Positions 8,462-17,094 of a stretch of DNA of 64,000 nt are shown here, one piece after another. The stretch spans positions 266,613 through 330,612 of the forward strand of contig CAWHFO010000042.1 in NCBI GenBank assembly GCA_963828215.1. Reading direction: 5' to 3'. The translations under genes were made by a program, and so were the position numbers. Origin of the DNA: CAVTJL01 sp963828215. GTDB taxonomy: Bacteria > Pseudomonadota > Alphaproteobacteria > Geminicoccales > Geminicoccaceae. The notes under the pieces were generated by a model, which had not been told where the DNA came from, searched no databases, and worked only from the letters and a program-made list of their open reading frames with translations. Positions within the stretch are counted from its first letter, which is position 1, and each line of letters begins with the position of its first letter.

Positions 8462-9574
8462 ATGGGCAGCATCGCGTTTGTCGGCATGGACGTCCACAAG
8501 GCGACGATCGCCGTGGCGGTGGCGGAGGGCGTCCGGGGTGGGGAGGTCCGTCAACTCGGCATCTTCCCGAACCGAGCCGAGGTCATCGCCAAGCTGGCGG
8601 GACGGTTGGCCGGGGATGGGCGGGAGCTGAGCTTCTGCTACGAGGCCGGTCCGTGCGGCTACGGCCTGCAGCGGCAGCTCGAGGGCCTCGGCCACGCCTG
8701 CGTGGTGGTGGCGCCGTCCTTGATCCCGAGCAAGCCAGGCGACCGGGTGAAGACCGATCGGCGTGATGCGGTGAGCCTGGCCAAGCTGCACCGGGCGGGC
8801 GAGCTGACTGCGGTTTGGGTGCCGGACGCGGCGCACGAGGCGATGCGCGATCTCGTCCGTGCCCGAGCCACGGCCGTGCGGGTGCTCGGCAAGGCGCGCC
8901 AGCATCTGCAGGGCTTCCTGCTGCGGCATGGCCGGATCTATGCCGGCCGGACGACATGGACCGTGGCCTATCGACGGTGGCTGACGACGCTGCGCTTCGC
9001 GCATCCAGCCCAGCAGATCGTGCTGCAGGACTACATCCACGCCATCCAGGATGCCGAGGGGCGCGTGGCCCGACTGGCCGAACAGATCGCGGAGCTGCTC
9101 CCGACCTGGTCGCTGGCGCCGGTCGTTCGAGCGCTCCAGGCCATGCGTGGTGTCGGCCAGATCGTGGCCGTGACGGTCACCGCCGAGGTGGGCGACTTCA
9201 GTCGCTTTGCCAACCCACGGCAGCTCATGGCCTATCTCGGCCTGGTGCCGAGCGAGCGCTCGAGCGGCGGCACGGTCCGCCGCGGCGGGATCACCAAGGC
9301 CGGCAATGCGCTGGCCCGGCGGGTGCTGATCGAGGGCGCCTGGACCTACCGGATGCAGGCCCGGATCAGCCGCAAGCTGCACGACCGCCTCGAGCAGCTG
9401 CCGAGCGCCATTCGCGACACTGCCTGGAAGGCGCAGCTGCGGCTGTGCGGCCGCTACCGGCATCTGATCGCCGCCGGCAAGGCCAAGGTCGTGGTGACCA
9501 CGGCGGTCGCGCGCGAGATGGTCGGCTTCATCTGGGCGATCGCCCGCCGGGTCCAGCTCCAGCCGACCGGCTGA
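8462..9574 (+). CDS. IS110-family transposase
   Basis: Intact, about 370 residues from the ATG at 8462, which has GGGGAG upstream. N-terminal DEDD motifs: FVGMDVHKATIAVAV, CYEAGPCGYGLQR and KTDRRDAVSLAKLHRAGEL. The C-terminal Transposase_20 domain has LQAMRGVGQIVAVTVTAEVG, AYLGLVPSERSSGG (serine nucleophile region) and TKAGNALARRVLIEGAWTYR. It is clearly divergent from the IS110-family transposase at 5171-6229, which has a different middle region. No frameshift. Confidence 0.95.
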   Translation: MGSIAFVGMDVHKATIAVAVAEGVRGGEVRQLGIFPNRAEVIAKLAGRLAGDGRELSFCYEAGPCGYGLQRQLEGLGHACVVVAPSLIPSKPGDRVKTDRRDAVSLAKLHRAGELTAVWVPDAAHEAMRDLVRARATAVRVLGKARQHLQGFLLRHGRIYAGRTTWTVAYRRWLTTLRFAHPAQQIVLQDYIHAIQDAEGRVARLAEQIAELLPTWSLAPVVRALQAMRGVGQIVAVTVTAEVGDFSRFANPRQLMAYLGLVPSERSSGGTVRRGGITKAGNALARRVLIEGAWTYRMQARISRKLHDRLEQLPSAIRDTAWKAQLRLCGRYRHLIAAGKAKVVVTTAVAREMVGFIWAIARRVQLQPTG

Positions 9575-9591
9575 TCCGCGCGCCGCATACT

Positions 9592-9780
9592 CGATGTCCA
9601 GAGCGGGCGGCAGGGCAAGGTTGGGGAACCCTCGTGCGCTGTTATGAGCCGGCGTAAGCCGAGGCTCGGCCCTTAGAGCGAGGCAGCCCCGAGACGCAAC
9701 CACGGTCATGCGGTAACCAACCCGCGCATGAGAGCTTGCTCAACCGTCGTCTCCAGCCCTGCCGCCCGCCCTGGACATCG
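9592..9780. repeat. 189-bp segment bounded by 25-base inverted repeats
   Basis: The 25 bases at 9592-9616 are the inverted complement of 9756-9780 with a single mismatch. The segment lies immediately downstream of the second IS110-family transposase, starting 17 bases after its stop. If transcribed it would fold with a long closing stem. It could be the RNA-coding end of the IS, or a small separate mobile element; sequence alone does not decide. Confidence 0.6.
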
Positions 9781-9849
9781 CTACAAGTATCGCGTCCGCC
9801 TAACGGCAGGATCGCAGAGACGCGACCACGTTCTTGACAGCGAACATGA

Positions 9850-11431
9850 GAGCAGCCTGTCGGGCTTTCGGGAGGTTTCGGTTGGAACGGGGACATGAGC
9901 AAGTTCGTTGATTACGCGCGGGACCAGGCGTTTCTGCTTCCGCCCGATTTTCGGGACTGGGTCCCGGAGGATGACTTGGCGCCTTTCGTGATCGAGGCGG
10001 TCGAGCGGGTCGGGATCGGCGCGTTCGAGGCCAACGATCGCGGCACCGGGTCGGCCCAGTATCACCCGCGGATGATGCTGGCGCTGCCGATCTACTGCTA
10101 CGCCAACGGGATCTTTTCGAGCCGGCGGATCGAGCGGGCGACCCACCGGGATATCGGCGTGCGCTACGTGGCGGCGAACCAGCATCCGGATCACGACACG
10201 ATCGCGACCTTCCGGCGACGCAACTTCCAGGCGGTGGCCGAGAGCTTCCTGCAGGTCCTCCTCTTGGCCGGGGAGCTGAAGTTGCTCGAGCTCGGCGTGG
10301 TCGGCGTCGACGGCAGCAAGCTCGACGCCAACGCCAACGAGCACCGCTCGGTGACGTACCAGCGGGCCGGCGAGCTTGTGGATCAGCTGAAGCTGGAGAT
10401 CGCGGCACTCATGGGTCGGGCCGAGGCGGCCGACACCGGCTCGGAGGCCGACCCTCAGGCCCTGCCCAAGGAGATCGGGCGCCTGGCGGCGTTGCGCGCC
10501 AAGCCGGATGCCGCCCGCCGGCGCCTCGAGGCCCAGACCGAGGTGCGCGCCGCGGCCGAGCGGGCGGATTACGAGGCCAAGGTGGCAGGGCGCGAGAGCC
10601 GCACCGGGCGGGCCGAGGGCAAGCACCCCGAGCCGCCGGACGACACGCCGGAGCCACACGCGCAGAGCAACCTTTCCGACCCCCGACAGCCGGCTGATGC
10701 GCAAGAGCAAGAGCCACGAGTACCGCCAGGCCTACAATGCGCAGGCCGTGGTGGACGCCGAAGGCAGCCAGCTGATCCTGGGCGCCCGGGTCAGCCAGTG
10801 CGCCAGCGATCGGGGTGAGCTGGTGGCCACCATCGAGGCGATCCCCGCCTCGATGGGCCGGCCCGAGATGGCCCTGGCCGACAACGGTTATGCGCATGGC
10901 GCCGAGGTCGAAAGCCTGGCCCAGAAAGGGATCGAGGCCCTGGTGGCGACCGGGGCGGAGGGCCGCACGCGGCGCCACGACTTCCGCCCGGCCGAGCGCG
11001 GCGCACGGCCGCAGGAGCCCCGGGCCGAATGGCTCGAGGCCATGGCGGAGAAGCTCGCGAGCGAGCCGGGCCGGGCGCTCTACAAGCTCCGCCAGCGGAC
11101 CGTCGAGCCGGTGTTCGGCATCATCAAGGCCGTCCTCGGCTTCACCGGCTTCTCGCTGCGCGGCCGGGACAAGGTCGCCGGGGAGTGGAACCTCGTGGCC
11201 TTGGCTTGCAACTGCAAGCGCCTGCACAAGCTCGAGCTGACGACGGCCAGGTAACTGACATCCCGGCCCCGCCCTCCACCCCGAGGACACGGCCCGGCCC
11301 GGGAGGTGCCGAATGTCACCCGCAGCCTCGATCCAACCCCGGCCACTCGCCGGGCCGCAATCGGCCGGCCCACGGGGGACCGCACAGCCACTCGGCCCTA
11401 AAATCCAAGCCTCAAGCCCGACACGCTGCTA
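9850..11431 (+). mobile_element. IS1182-family element
   Basis: Inverted repeats AGCAGCCTGTCGGGCTT (9851-9867) and AAGCCCGACACGCTGCT (11414-11430) match with one mismatch and enclose one transposase gene on the plus strand. About 70 bases of unassigned sequence separate it from the preceding IS110-family element. It closes the right side of the insertion-sequence pile. Confidence 0.8.
9895..11254 (+). pseudogene. IS1182-family transposase, frameshifted
   Basis: The first part starts MSKFVDYARDQAFLLPPDF at 9895 and carries the DUF772-type N-terminal domain (PDHDTIATFRRRN) and the first DDE aspartate (VVGVDGSKLDANAN). The frame breaks near 10680 in a run of five C bases; one C fewer gives NLSDPDSRLMRKSKSHEYRQ and continues without interruption. 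The second aspartate is in ALADNGYAHG and the glutamate region in RTVEPVFGIIKAVLGFTGF. A single homopolymer error would explain the break, so the element may be intact in the cell. Confidence 0.88.
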
Positions 11432-11801
11432 GCACGCCGGCGTGCCCGATGGCCACGGCGCCAGACGGCCGGCCATCGCGTGTCCGGCGAGCGGCCGAGT
11501 GTAATTTCTACTAGACAGAGAATTCCTCACCTAGTAGTATCCTTATGGTAGAAGAGTCGTTCGTTAGGCACGGCCCTCTTGGCGGGCTGGGCGTGTGACA
11601 CCGGCAGCGAGAATGCCGGACGAGGTCCCTTCGGGGATCGTTTGACGCCGTCGCATCGGTCACGCGAGCCGATCGTGCAGCGGTGTGTTGGAGAAAATAA
11701 GCCGCTGCGGGGATTGCCCGCCACGGCTCTGAGTGGCCAGCCCCAGGCGGCGTGGCAAAGCTCGATGGCGTTCAATCGACAATGTCGGAGGCCCGGTTTC
11801 C
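11432..11801. other. 370-base stretch without a recognisable gene
   Basis: Between the IS1182 right end and the secreted-protein gene. The part near 11500-11570 is AT-richer than its surroundings and could carry a promoter for the gene at 11802. The open frames on both strands show no family resemblance. Confidence 0.3.
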
Positions 11802-12341
11802 ATGCCGAAACATCCCCACTCGCCGCCCGTGCTTGGCGGTGCGGCGGCGGTCGCCATCCTCATAGCCCTCTCGGGCTCGCCGGTTTCGGCGGCCCAAGCC
11901 GTGAGCTCGGTGACGCTGATCAACGCCGACACCAACCAGCCGATCGCGGGCTACGACCCACTGCCGAACGGGGCGACCCTCGATCTGTCGACCCTGCCGA
12001 CGGACAACCTCAACATCCGCGCCAACACCGACCCGACAACCGTCGGCAGCGTCCGCTTCGGGCTGGACGGCAACAGCAACCAGCGCACGGAGACGGCGCG
12101 GCCCTGCGCGTTCGCCGGCGACGGCTCGGGCAACTTCCGGCCGTGGACGCCATCGTTGGGCAGTCAGAGCATCATGGTCGCATCCTGTGGCGGCGCCGGC
12201 GGCGAGCCCTGGAAATCAAGACCAATTAAACCTCGGGTTGTGCGCGCTTCATCCACCGCCGCGCCAGTGCGGCGGACCGGCGGCCTCGAGGAGATGCCGC
12301 CCACTCAGATCGCCATCAAGGCTTCTGCTCGAGAAGCATGA
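11802..12341 (+). CDS. Small secreted protein sharing the hydrolase tail domain
   Basis: Begins MPKHPHSPPVLGGAAAVAIL with a clear signal peptide ending near PVSAAQA. The mature part (SVTLINADTNQPIAGYDPLP to about FRPWTPSLGSQS) is closely similar to the last 110 residues of the hydrolase at 2741-4654, including NLNIRANT and TTVGSVRFGLDGN. After about 12200 the similarity stops, because the reading frame leaves that of the homologue and the remaining residues are basic and low in complexity. The gene is probably frameshifted near its end or decaying. The two homologous tails lie on either side of the insertion-sequence pile. Function unknown; the domain looks like a beta-sandwich appended to exported proteins. 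Confidence 0.6.
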   Translation: MPKHPHSPPVLGGAAAVAILIALSGSPVSAAQAVSSVTLINADTNQPIAGYDPLPNGATLDLSTLPTDNLNIRANTDPTTVGSVRFGLDGNSNQRTETARPCAFAGDGSGNFRPWTPSLGSQSIMVASCGGAGGEPWKSRPIKPRVVRASSTAAPVRRTGGLEEMPPTQIAIKASAREA

Positions 12342-12689
12342 CCGTCTAGCCGGACGAGCGGCCGGTCTCGCAGCGCAGCGCGGGATTTTGAGGGCTGAAA
12401 GAGAACATGGATCCGAACAACCGACACGGGAGAGCCAGCATGTCACAAATGCGTTGCGCCACGCGACGAGGGCTCAGGAGGCAAGAAGTCCTGAAGGTCA
12501 CGGTGCTCACCCGTGGCCCCCGAAGCAATAGCGGAAGCAGCGGGGCGCGCACGGGCGCTGCCTGCTCCACCGCCTGACCGGCGGCGGTCACCTGCGTCCG
12601 ATCGGACCCCGGCCGACCGCCCAACGGTAACGCACCGGGCCGCGGTCAGCGGTCCAACCTTAAGATGACCGACACGGAGAAACCAAGCC
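12342..12689. other. 348-base stretch, possible remnant only
   Basis: No supported gene. An open frame from about 12440 (MSQMRCATRRGLRRQ), preceded by GGGAG, begins somewhat like the next gene's Tat signal (MSQEHPAVRQTLNRRR) but ends quickly and may be a degenerate partial copy. The rest shows nothing. Confidence 0.3.
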
Positions 12690-13870
12690 ATGTCGCAGGA
12701 GCATCCTGCTGTCCGGCAGACGCTAAATCGTCGCCGTCTGATCCGCGGCGCCGCCGCCATCGGCGGTCTGAGCATGGGGGGCCTGCTGCCGCGCATGGCC
12801 CTGGGCGCCGACACCCGCCTGCCCTATGGCGGGCAGTATCTGGGCTGCCCCTCCTATGGCGGCGGCAAGGCCAACAACGGCTTCTGGGACAGGCACTCCT
12901 ACCGCTTCGTGGCGGAGCATAGCGGCGGCGATCAAGAACGTGCGCTGGGAGAACCGGACCGGCTCCGGCTACAGCAAGGGCAATGGCGGCAGCGTGCAGA
13001 TCTCGATCCAGACCGACAGCGGCGGCTACCCCTCGGGCCAGAAGCTCGGCTACACCGGCGTCTACGCCAATGCGGCGACCCTCGGCCTCTACCCGGTCTA
13101 CACCTTCAGCGCCCAGCCTCAGCTCGTCTACGGCACCACCTACCATCTGGTCTTCCAGCAGGTGGCGGCGAGCCAGGGCATGACCTCGGTCAACGATCTC
13201 GCCGACTGGGTGGCGCCGCCCGACGGGCTCTCGATCTTTCCCCTGCAGAAGAGCACGCTCGCCAGCATCCGCTACCAGAACAACGCCTGGAAGGTGATGC
13301 CCGGGCAGATCCCGATCTACGAGCTCACCTACGCCGACGGCACCGCCAAGGGCCAGCCCATGATGGGCGGCGGCCGACCCGACCAGCAGCCGATCGCCGG
13401 CGGCAACATGGTCCGCCAGAGCTTCGACATGTACGGCCCGTCGGCCACCGTCTACGGCATCTACTTCGCCCTCTACCGCACCGCCGCGGTCGGCCCGCTC
13501 ACCGTCCGCATCACCAACAGCAGCAACAAGGTCCTCTTCCAGACCAGCGTCGACGGCAACCAGGTGAGCACCTCCTCCTCCGGCGACACCTCGCCCCTGC
13601 ACTGGCTCTACGTGCCGACCAGCCCCACCACCTTCGCCGCCGGCGGCATCTACTATGTGAGCTTCCAGGCCGGGGCCGGCGGCGGGCTCTGGGCCCTGCC
13701 GATCAACAACGGCTATTTCTACGGCTTCCGCAATCCGAGCTGCGCCTATATCAACCGCAGCGCCCAGTGCAGCACCAGCGGCGGGGCCAGCTGGGGCTGG
13801 TGGCCGAGGGCCGGCGGCGGCGTCAGCAGCTGGATGGAGCCTGCCGGTCTTCCTCAAGACCTTCGCCTGA
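12690..13870 (+). CDS. Tat-exported protein of unknown function, frameshifted
   Basis: Starts MSQEHPAVRQTLNRRRLIRG with a twin-arginine signal (RRRLIRGAAAIGG), hydrophobic core and cleavage near ALGA. The frame shifts near 12920, where one extra G would be removed to read on into IKNVRWENRTGSGYSKGNGG. The mature protein is rich in Gly, Ser, Tyr and Thr and has beta-type repeats (e.g. QTDSGGYPSGQKLGYTGVYA). Near 13835 a second shift leads to the natural end LPVFLKTFA and TGA at 13868-13870, just before a strong hairpin. I do not recognise the family. The lack of low-quality divergence apart from two indels argues for a real, conserved gene. Confidence 0.65.
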
Positions 13871-13877
13871 AAGCCCG

Positions 13878-13904
13878 GACTCCCGGCACCGGGCGCCGGG
13901 AGTC
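13878..13904 (+). terminator. Hairpin terminator after the Tat-exported protein gene
   Basis: Perfect 10-bp stem GACTCCCGGC/GCCGGGAGTC with a 7-base loop, starting 8 bases after the stop codon. No T-run follows, so it may act as a transcript-end stabiliser or Rho-assisted terminator. Confidence 0.6.
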
Positions 13905-14053
13905 TGGCTGCCTGCCGGCTCGGCGGGCGGTGTTGACCCACCCGGCACGAGGGAGCAACGTCGGTGTCGGGCCGGGGCCCGCTCGCCCACGAATCGAGGA
14001 GCCGGCCCCGGCGGGGCCCGGTCGGCTCGCTCTCCGCGCGGGATGCTGCCCTG

Positions 14054-15250
14054 ATGAAGATCGTCGACGTCCGCTGCGCCGTCATCGGCAAGAATCCGAT
14101 CGTCCGCATCGTCACCGATCAGGGCGTCAGCGGCTACGGCGAGGCCGAGCAGTACAAGCCCTACCTCAAGCCGTTCGTGCTGCACTACCGGGACGCGCTG
14201 ATCGGGATGGACCCGACCGACGTCGAGCGCTGCATGCTGAAGATCCGCCAGCGCGGCAGCTTCAAGCCCTGGGGCAGCGCCGTCTCGATGATCGAGATGG
14301 CCTTGTGGGACACCGCCGGCAAGGCGGCGGGCCTGCCGGTCTACAAGCTGCTGGGCGGCAAGGTCCGAGACAAGGTGCGTGTCTACAATGGCGCCTATCG
14401 GGCACCCATGCGCGGCGTGACGGCCGAGGACTATGCCGCCGAGGCCAAGCGGATGAAGGAGCTGCCGCACGGCTTCAGCTTCATCAAGATGGGCATCGGC
14501 TTCCACAGCCCGATGAAGCGGGAGATCCCGGGCTTCTACTTCGGCGAGCCCGACCGCAGCCCGTTCCACGGCGCCCTCGACCGGGGGCTGATCACCGAGC
14601 GCGGCATGAGGCACATGCTCGCCTGCGTCGAGGCGATGAAGGAGGTGCTCGGCGACGAGGCGGGCCTGGCCCTCGATTGCGGCCCGGGCTGGACGGTGCC
14701 CGACGCGATCCGCTTCGCCCGCGCCGTCGAGCCCCTCAATCTGATGTGGCTCGAGGACATGCTGACCGGCGACTATGTTCCCTACGTCAATGCCGACGTC
14801 TACCGGGACCTGACGCAGAGCACCTCGACGCCGATCCACACCGGCGAGCAGATCTATCTCCGGCAGAACTTCAAGGAGCTGATCGAGCGCCACGCGATCA
14901 ACGTGGTCGGCCCCGACCCCTGCGATGTCGGCGGCATCGCCGAGCTCAAGTGGATCGCCGAATATGCCGACCTGCACGGCATCCTGATGGCGCCCCACGG
15001 CACCGGCAACGGACTCCTGGGCCTCGCCGCCCTGGTCCAGGTGGGGGCGACCCTGCCCCACAACTTCATCGCCTTCGAATGCCCCAGGGGCGATCCCGAC
15101 TGGTGGTACGACATCGTCGACGACCTGCCCGACCCCCTGATCGAGAAGGGCTTCATCGAGGTCTGGGACCGGCCGGGGATGGGCATCGAGCTGAACCCGG
15201 AGAAGGCGAAGCGGTATCTGAGCGAGGAGGATGCGAGTTTCTTCGACTGA
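14054..15250 (+). CDS. Enolase-superfamily (mandelate racemase/MLE) dehydratase
   Basis: 398 residues, a full-length MR_MLE protein. The N-terminal capping domain starts MKIVDVRCAVIG. Barrel residues visible: the lysine strand FSFIKMGIG, metal ligands in ALDCGPGW (Asp), MWLEDML (Glu) and IHTGEQI (Glu), and the catalytic histidine in MAPHGTGNG. This pattern is shared with sugar-acid dehydratases and cycloisomerases; the exact substrate is not readable. The ATG at 14054 is the conserved start. A pair of hairpins follows the stop. It is the first of three enolase-superfamily genes in the window; the other two lie on the opposite strand at 20.8-23.2 kb. Confidence 0.9.
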   Translation: MKIVDVRCAVIGKNPIVRIVTDQGVSGYGEAEQYKPYLKPFVLHYRDALIGMDPTDVERCMLKIRQRGSFKPWGSAVSMIEMALWDTAGKAAGLPVYKLLGGKVRDKVRVYNGAYRAPMRGVTAEDYAAEAKRMKELPHGFSFIKMGIGFHSPMKREIPGFYFGEPDRSPFHGALDRGLITERGMRHMLACVEAMKEVLGDEAGLALDCGPGWTVPDAIRFARAVEPLNLMWLEDMLTGDYVPYVNADVYRDLTQSTSTPIHTGEQIYLRQNFKELIERHAINVVGPDPCDVGGIAELKWIAEYADLHGILMAPHGTGNGLLGLAALVQVGATLPHNFIAFECPRGDPDWWYDIVDDLPDPLIEKGFIEVWDRPGMGIELNPEKAKRYLSEEDASFFD

Positions 15251-15261
15251 AGATGGAAAGG

Positions 15262-15308
15262 CCAGGGACGCCGTCCCTGGACCCTGCCAAAGGCCCAGGG
15301 ACCTTTGG
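15262..15308 (+). terminator. Double hairpin after the enolase-superfamily gene
   Basis: Two adjacent stem-loops: CCAGGGAC/GTCCCTGG at 15262-15280 and CCAAAGG/CCTTTGG at 15287-15308. They start 12 bases after the stop codon and are the likely transcript end. Confidence 0.5.
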
Positions 15309-15911
15309 AAACCGGTATGCAGGGGGTTTCGATCAGGTTGAAGGTCAGTAGGCCACGAAACTACCTGCAGCGTGTTCCTTCACAACGCCGATGCGCTGGA
15401 CCACGTGATCTTCATCGAGGCCGACACGCGCAATGATCTCAAGGAAGCAGTGTGTAACGCGATCCGCTGCCCTTTACCCGAGCCGAAATTGCGGCTTGGC
15501 CAGTATGCGTACGGCGAGGCCGATCGCGAACCAAGCATCCTGTTTGGTGAGATCTTCAGACCTACGATTGGCTATTATCGCACGTCGATCAAGATTTTGA
15601 TGATCCTCCATGGTTCGGAAATGACTGAGGGGGTTATACCAAGCCCATTAAGTCATGACCCTGGCCCAGTGGTAGTCACAGAGTGACTGGATGCGTCCGG
15701 CTTCGGCGCGGACGGTATTCCAGGCGTGGCAGCAGGCGTCGAGGATGTCGTCGTGGCTCGGCCACAGGCGGTGCGAGAGGAACCGCTCTTTGAGATACAG
15801 CCAGAGCCGTTCGATCGCGTTGAGCTCGGGTGAGTAGGGAGGCAGGAAGACCGGGGTGAGGTTGGCGGGAATGGTGAGGTCATTGGCGCAATGCCAGCCG
15901 GCGCGATCCAG

Positions 15912-15969
15912 CCGAAGCAGCAGCGGAGGCTCTGCCTCCGCAGGAGCCCGAGCCAGGAGGCTCGGGAGG
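15912..15969 (+). repeat. 58-base palindromic insert, copy B
   Basis: Begins CCGAAGCAGCAG immediately after GATCCAG, as copy A (7734-7793) does. Stems: GCGGAGGC/GCCTCCGC and CCCGAGCC/GGCTCGGG, the second closed by the loop AGGA as in copy A. It lies on the strand opposite to the host transposase, unlike copy A. Confidence 0.7.
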
Positions 15970-16279
15970 GATGACGAGGGCATGGGCGCCTGGGGTGACG
16001 GCTTGGCTCAGCTCGTCGAGCATGAGCTGCATCGCCTTGGTCTCGACACTGGGCAGGACCAGGGCAACCCCGGTGTCGCGTTCCGGGCAGACGGCGCCGA
16101 ACAGGTAGACGGCCTCGTGGCGCAGGTCCCGGCGGCCGCGGGGGCGGATGCCCTGCTGATACCAACGCCGGCATAGCCGGCCGGTCTGGCCTACTCTGGC
16201 CTCGTCGAGGAACCAGACCTCGAGGCGGCCATGGGCCTCCGGCTTGCCGGCCGCGATCTCGGCGATAAGGTTGGGAAAC

Positions 16280-16286
16280 TTTTTTT
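16280..16286 (-). other. A7 slippery run in the IS630 transposase
   Basis: On the coding strand TTT is followed by seven A and then G. A -1 shift here joins the two parts of the transposase. Programmed frameshifting is known for some IS630 elements, so this may be functional; a homopolymer length error is equally possible. Confidence 0.4.
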
Positions 16287-17094
16287 AAATGTCTGTTGGG
16301 CCTTGGGGTCGGCGCGCGGATGCAGCGGCCGGGTCTTTTGCCAGGACAGGCCGAGCTCGTGCAGCAGCCGAAGCATGCCGTTCTCGCTGTAGGTCACGGC
16401 GAAACGCGCCTCTACCAGCTGGCACAGATCCTTGGCGGTCCAGCTGCTGACGCCATCGCGCTCCGGGTCGGGCCCGCGCAGAACCCAGGCCCCGAGCGAC
16501 GCCAGCTGGCCCTCGCTGAGAAAGGTGGGTCGCCCGTTGCGCGGCCGATCGGTCAGGCCCTCGACACCGGCCGCGTTGAAGCGGATCACCCAGTCGCGTA
16601 GCGTCTGGCGGTCCATCCCGGCCTGCTCGGCTGCCGCCGCGCGGCTCATCCCCTCCAGCGCGTTGGCCAAGCCGAGCAGCCGACAGGCGACCCGCCCGTC
16701 GCCCTCCAGCCGTGCCAAGCGACGCAGCTCGGCCGCGGGAATATCGTCACGGATCGGCAGCGCAGCGCCCATTCCTCGCCTCCCCTTAGCTCGACGAACG
16801 ATGCACCATAGCCGCTCCTATTTCACAAGACAGGTAAGTCAATATTTCGCAGGCTTGGTATTAGGCAGGCTTATCAGCCTTTCAAGGTCGCTGAAGTCCT
16901 GGCCAGAGATCAGATTACGGTCCTGGCAGCGCTTCAATGTGTCCCTAAAGGCGACGCGCGGTGGAAGATCGTCCATCATCAGGCCGGCGTGAAGAAAGGC
17001 GGCAAGTAGGTTTTCGACCAGGGACTGGCAGAGAAGGACAGTGGCAGCAAAATTGCCGTGGACAAAGGATGATCGCACTTCCGTCCAGGCGCTA

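Larger units (their letters stand above)
8358..9780 (+). mobile_element. IS110-family element, second
   Basis: Contains the transposase at 8462-9574 with about 100 bases of left end and 205 bases of 3' non-coding sequence. The left end begins CGATGTTCGCGGG and the right end, read inward, CGATGTCCAGGGCGGGCGG, giving a weak terminal repeat. The right boundary is uncertain. The 3' region is again where a bridge RNA would be expected. I could not match parts of it to the flanks, partly because the left flank is itself another IS end. Confidence 0.55.
15648..16772 (-). pseudogene. IS630 transposase, frameshifted and disrupted
   Basis: Starts MGAALPIRDDIPAAELRRLA at 16772; the helix-turn-helix is in MSRAAAAEQAGMDRQTLRDW. 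At 16280-16286 a run of seven T (A on the coding strand) precedes a change to the -1 frame; the next block then reads KFPNLIAEIA and the DDE domain (WFLDEARVGQ region near 16215). The second half carries LDRAGWHCANDLTIPANLTP and FLPPYSPELNAIERLWLYL, the conserved third-residue block. A palindromic insert at 15912-15969, just before LDRAGW, is 58 bases as sequenced and so shifts the frame again. Confidence 0.85.
15637..16860 (-). mobile_element. IS630-family element, third type
   Basis: Ends TACCAAGCC (15637-15645) and GGCTTGGTA (16852-16860) form the inverted repeat. TTA flanks both sides, consistent with the TA target duplication of IS630 elements. It carries one transposase on the minus strand and interrupts the hypothetical gene described at 15474-18892. 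Confidence 0.85.

Noticed and set aside
9592..9780. CRISPR or direct-repeat array
   Set aside because: The repeats are inverted and only two, with no spacer pattern. No CRISPR array or cas gene is seen anywhere in the window.
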